From Gracilimonas sp. (lineage in GTDB: Bacteria; Bacteroidota; Rhodothermia; Balneolales; Balneolaceae), in NCBI GenBank assembly GCA_022450045.1, contig JAKURD010000009.1:46845-110844 (forward strand): DNA of 64,000 nt, in the 5' to 3' direction. The notes under the pieces were generated by a model. That model did no database searches and was not told where the DNA came from. It saw only the letters and a list, made by a program, of their open reading frames with translations. The stretch's first letter is position 1; every line of letters starts with the position of its first letter. Both the position numbers and the translations under genes were made by a program. This document shows positions 61,482 through 64,000 of this stretch, piece by piece.

Positions 61482-63254
61482 TTATACCGATCTGCTCCTA
61501 TCAAAATCTTCCAGAATCTCCTTAATTCGATTCAGGAAGGCACCACCATGAGCACCGTCAATGATTCTATGGTCGTAACTCATCGATAAAAACATCATCT
61601 GTCGAATTGCGATCACATCACCGGCGTCGGTTTCAAGTACAACCGGTCTTTTTTCAATAGCGCCGGTTCCAATAATAGCAACCTGCGGCTGATTGATGAT
61701 CGGTGTTCCCATCAGGTTCCCAACGCTCCCATAGTTGGTAAGGGTAATAGTTCCACCAACCAGATCGTCCGGACTCAATTTTTTGCTTCGGGCTTTGATA
61801 GCCACTTCATTTACGGCATTGGCTAAACCAACAAGGTTTTTCTCCTGTGCTTTCTTGATGACCGGCACGATCAGTCCGCCTTCGCCGCCTTCGCCAAGCG
61901 CAACAGCTAACCCAAAATTAATGTCTTTCTTAAGATGGATTTCATCCCCATTCACTGAACTGTTGATCAGCGGGAATTCAAGCATTGCGGTGATAATGGC
62001 TTCTACAAAAAGAGGAGTAAATGTAAGCTTCGTTCCTGTTTTCTCCTGAAAGGCTACTTTATTGGCGTTTCTCCACTTTACCATGTTGGTCACATCAACC
62101 TCGGCAAAAGTGGTTACGTGAGCCGAAGTCTGCTTCGACTTCACCATATGCTCAGCAATCATCTTACGCATACGATCCATTTTGATCACTTCCACATCAC
62201 CAGATGGAGAATGCTTCACATCAAGCTGGCCGGCAGAAATAGATCCATCAGAAGATTTTGAAGCTGGCTTAGTGAGTCCGCCACCGTCCGATTTCTGTGC
62301 GGCAGGGGCCGAAACTTTCCCGGCTTTTTTATCTTCTACATAAGACAGAATATCTTGTTTAGAAACACGCCCGTTTTGTCCGGAGCCATCAATATTTTCA
62401 AGTTCTTCCTGGCTTATTCCTTCCTCTTTGGCAATGGAACGTACCAACGGAGAGTAAAAACGTCCGTCACTTCCCATCCGCTGTGGTTCAGATCCACCTG
62501 AAGCTCCATTGGAGGAAACCGCTGCCGGTTGTGCTTCCTGTTTTGCAGGAGCAGATTCTTTTTTCTCTTCCTTCTTTGGTGCCGGTTTTGAAGACCCGCC
62601 ACCCGAACCAGCTGCTTTTCCTGTGGCAATTACAGCAATGGTTTGCCCTACTTCTATCGTATCATTTTCCTCGGCAAGGATTTCAACCAAGGTTCCGGCG
62701 GCAGGAGATGGCACTTCGCTATCCACTTTATCCGTTGAGATCTCAAGAAGTGTTTCGTCCTCTTCAACTTCATCACCAACCTGCTTAGACCAGCCTATGA
62801 CGGTTGCTTCCACCACAGACTCACCCATTTGGGGCATTTGAACTTCAATTCGTTCGCCTTCTTCATCACTACCTGAAGCTTCAGAAACGGTCTCTTCTTC
62901 CTGGGCTGTTTCCTCTTCTTCCGCTTCTTCCTCAGCAGGTGCTTCTTCCTCGGCAGGCTCTTCAGATTTAGCCTCCTCCGATCCGCCTGAAGAAACATCG
63001 CCCGCAGCATCTGCATCCGTTTCAATAATGGCGATTGCTTTTCCTACTTCAATCACATCCCCTTCTTCGGCCAAAATTTCTACAAGTACACCGGCTTCGG
63101 GAGAGGGAACTTCTGTATCAACCTTATCAGTGGCCACTTCGAGCAGGGTTTCATCCACTTCAACAGTGTCGCCGACCTGCTTGGCCCACTCAATTACGGT
63201 ACCTTCCATTACTGATTCGCCCATCTGGGGCATGACCACTTCTACCTTCGCCAT
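61482..63254 (-). CDS. 2-oxoacid dehydrogenase E2 (dihydrolipoyl acyltransferase) with two lipoyl domains
   Basis: 590 residues. Two lipoyl domains (about 1-76, lipoyl Lys in VATDKVDTEVPS; about 138-213, ISTDKVDSEVPS), joined by Ala/Glu-rich linkers; a peripheral subunit-binding domain (about 267-303, YSPLVRSIAKEEGISQEELENI); and a catalytic acyltransferase domain (about 355-590) ending in SYDHRIIDGAHGG with the active-site His and Asp. Branched-chain or 2-oxoglutarate substrates are both possible; two lipoyl domains are commoner in pyruvate or branched-chain E2. E1 and E3 genes are not adjacent. Confidence 0.92.
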   Translation of the reverse strand: MAKVEVVMPQMGESVMEGTVIEWAKQVGDTVEVDETLLEVATDKVDTEVPSPEAGVLVEILAEEGDVIEVGKAIAIIETDADAAGDVSSGGSEEAKSEEPAEEEAPAEEEAEEEETAQEEETVSEASGSDEEGERIEVQMPQMGESVVEATVIGWSKQVGDEVEEDETLLEISTDKVDSEVPSPAAGTLVEILAEENDTIEVGQTIAVIATGKAAGSGGGSSKPAPKKEEKKESAPAKQEAQPAAVSSNGASGGSEPQRMGSDGRFYSPLVRSIAKEEGISQEELENIDGSGQNGRVSKQDILSYVEDKKAGKVSAPAAQKSDGGGLTKPASKSSDGSISAGQLDVKHSPSGDVEVIKMDRMRKMIAEHMVKSKQTSAHVTTFAEVDVTNMVKWRNANKVAFQEKTGTKLTFTPLFVEAIITAMLEFPLINSSVNGDEIHLKKDINFGLAVALGEGGEGGLIVPVIKKAQEKNLVGLANAVNEVAIKARSKKLSPDDLVGGTITLTNYGSVGNLMGTPIINQPQVAIIGTGAIEKRPVVLETDAGDVIAIRQMMFLSMSYDHRIIDGAHGGAFLNRIKEILEDFDRSRSV

Positions 63255-63505
63255 ATAATTGTTTGTTTTGGTGCCTGTAAGGCGGTTTTAGGGAATTTTC
63301 AACGGACCCTAAAGTTCAGGATAATTCCAATTAGTTCAAAATAAGTATCACAGTTTAAAAAAGCAGAAAAACGCTTTTTCATATGTTTACTTTTCAAACG
63401 TACATAAATGCTTAAAAATAATACCAAATCTGAGAATATCAGTAAGAATAAGATTCATTTTGCAAATCTGATATTGCTGTGATTTTACGGGTATTATGGT
63501 GAAAC
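63255..63505. other. Intergenic region between the E2 gene and the CRISPR array
   Basis: AT-rich and gene-free. Holds the presumed E2 promoter near the gene. It borders the trailer end of the CRISPR array. Confidence 0.5.
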
Positions 63506-63903
63506 AATACACGCCTTGTTGTAGTGGATTAGTGATTCGAACGTTCACTCCATGAGCCGGAGCGCTTTTGGGCTTCCTGTTTCAATCCTTGTTGTAGTGG
63601 ATTAGTGATTCGAACACAAAAGCGCGAAATGGTGGATATGTTGGGGGTATGTTTCAATCCTTGTTGTAGTGGATTAGTGATTCGAACATAGTACCAAACG
63701 ATGCTTCTTTAAGTTGGAAAGCGTTTCAATCCTTGTTGTAGTGGATTAGTGATTCGAACTGCTCCCACGAGAGGCGGCGTTGTACGCGCCCAAGTTTCAA
63801 TCCTTGTTGTAGTGGATTAGTGATTCGAACGATGTACTATGAAGGGGAGCATGATCCCTGGAGTTAGTTTCAATCCTTGTTGTAGTGGATTAGTGATTCG
63901 AAC
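63506..63903 (-). CRISPR. CRISPR array: six 37-bp repeats, five spacers of 34-36 bp
   Basis: Repeats begin at 63506 (degenerate), 63579, 63651, 63723, 63794 and 63867. The last five are identical, from GTTTCAATCC to GATTCGAAC. In the first, only the inner 29 bases (63514-63542) match. Read on the minus strand each repeat ends in ATTGAAAC, the usual 5' handle of type I/III crRNAs, so I infer transcription leftward from a leader at about 63904-64000. The degenerate repeat is then at the trailer end, as expected. Spacers: 63543-63578, 63616-63650, 63688-63722, 63760-63793 and 63831-63866. No cas gene is in the window. Confidence 0.96.
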
Positions 63904-64000
63904 AATATGTGATTTTTAGTTATTTTTGAAAGGTGTTGAATTTAAAAAAATTGTAGTTGTGGATTAGTCAATCCAAATATCGAGGCAATTCCGATACTTT
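63904..64000 (-). promoter_or_regulatory. Putative CRISPR leader with a repeat-like sequence
   Basis: AT-rich DNA adjoining the conserved end of the array. At 63949-63977 it holds TTGTAGTTGTGGATTAGTCAATCC, which resembles the repeat core TTGTAGTGGATTAGTGATTCG with a few changes. The window ends here. Confidence 0.5.

Noticed and set aside
62483-63258. Several plus-strand frames opposite the E2 gene
   Set aside because: Produced by the low-complexity Ala/Glu codons of the E2 linkers; no conserved content.
63506-64000. Type II CRISPR interpretation with the right-hand repeat-like sequence as a tracr anti-repeat
   Set aside because: The ATTGAAAC handle and the repeat form fit type I/III better, and no cas9 is visible; without flanking sequence the anti-repeat idea has no support.

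Overview
The window looks like a chromosomal segment of a moderately low-GC, Gram-negative bacterium of the Bacteroidota/Balneolota group, probably a marine Balneolaceae-like organism. The pointers are a DUF4293 protein, a DUF5686/CarboxypepD_reg outer-membrane protein, BshA (bacillithiol synthesis), BatC/D/E-like aerotolerance genes, a PyrR-PyrB pair, many outer-membrane barrel and lipoprotein genes, and a few promoters close to the Bacteroidota TTG-N19-21-TAnnTTTG form. The lineage is inferred from gene content and was not computed.

Layout. 1-6527 (-): a secreted/envelope operon with a fibronectin-like protein, a FecR-domain protein, a predicted outer-membrane barrel and a CHASE2 nucleotide cyclase cut by the window start. 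6.7-10.5 kb: tRNA-Ala, a TSP3-repeat OmpA lipoprotein and a DUF5686 protein. 10.57-13.92 kb: tRNA-Arg(CCT), then an AT-rich accessory island with an unrecognised three-gene cassette (third gene broken) bounded by a 13-bp direct repeat, then a toxin-antitoxin-like pair. 14.2-20.4 kb: Na+/solute symporter, GH109-like enzyme, an IS5-type transposase relic, a sugar nucleotidyltransferase and an N-acetylhexosamine-kinase-like protein, which together suggest amino-sugar (GalNAc/GlcNAc) salvage. 20.4-29.3 kb: HAD phosphatase, small membrane protein, ABC ATPase, SPOR lipoprotein, an RsbV/RsbW/RsbU-like partner-switching module, MltF-like lytic transglycosylase, EamA permease, DUF4293. 29.4-36.3 kb: a TetR-controlled RND efflux operon. 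36.4-48.3 kb: EamA permease, pyrB-pyrR, two APC transporters (one fused to USP domains), sucC, and a dense set of nested intergenic repeats. 48.3-63.3 kb: bshA, yebC, Bat genes, M20 peptidase, a MacA/MacB-permease/TolC operon, panD, panC and a 2-oxoacid dehydrogenase E2. 63.5-63.9 kb: a short CRISPR array with no cas gene in view.

The most distinctive material is (i) the three-gene cassette at tRNA-Arg, whose middle protein carries a HEPN/Abi_C-like R-x6-H motif and whose members all appear to end in winged-helix-like modules, and (ii) at least four families of short intergenic elements with terminal inverted repeats, two of which are caught inserted inside other repeats. These are inferences from reading the sequence; no database search was possible.
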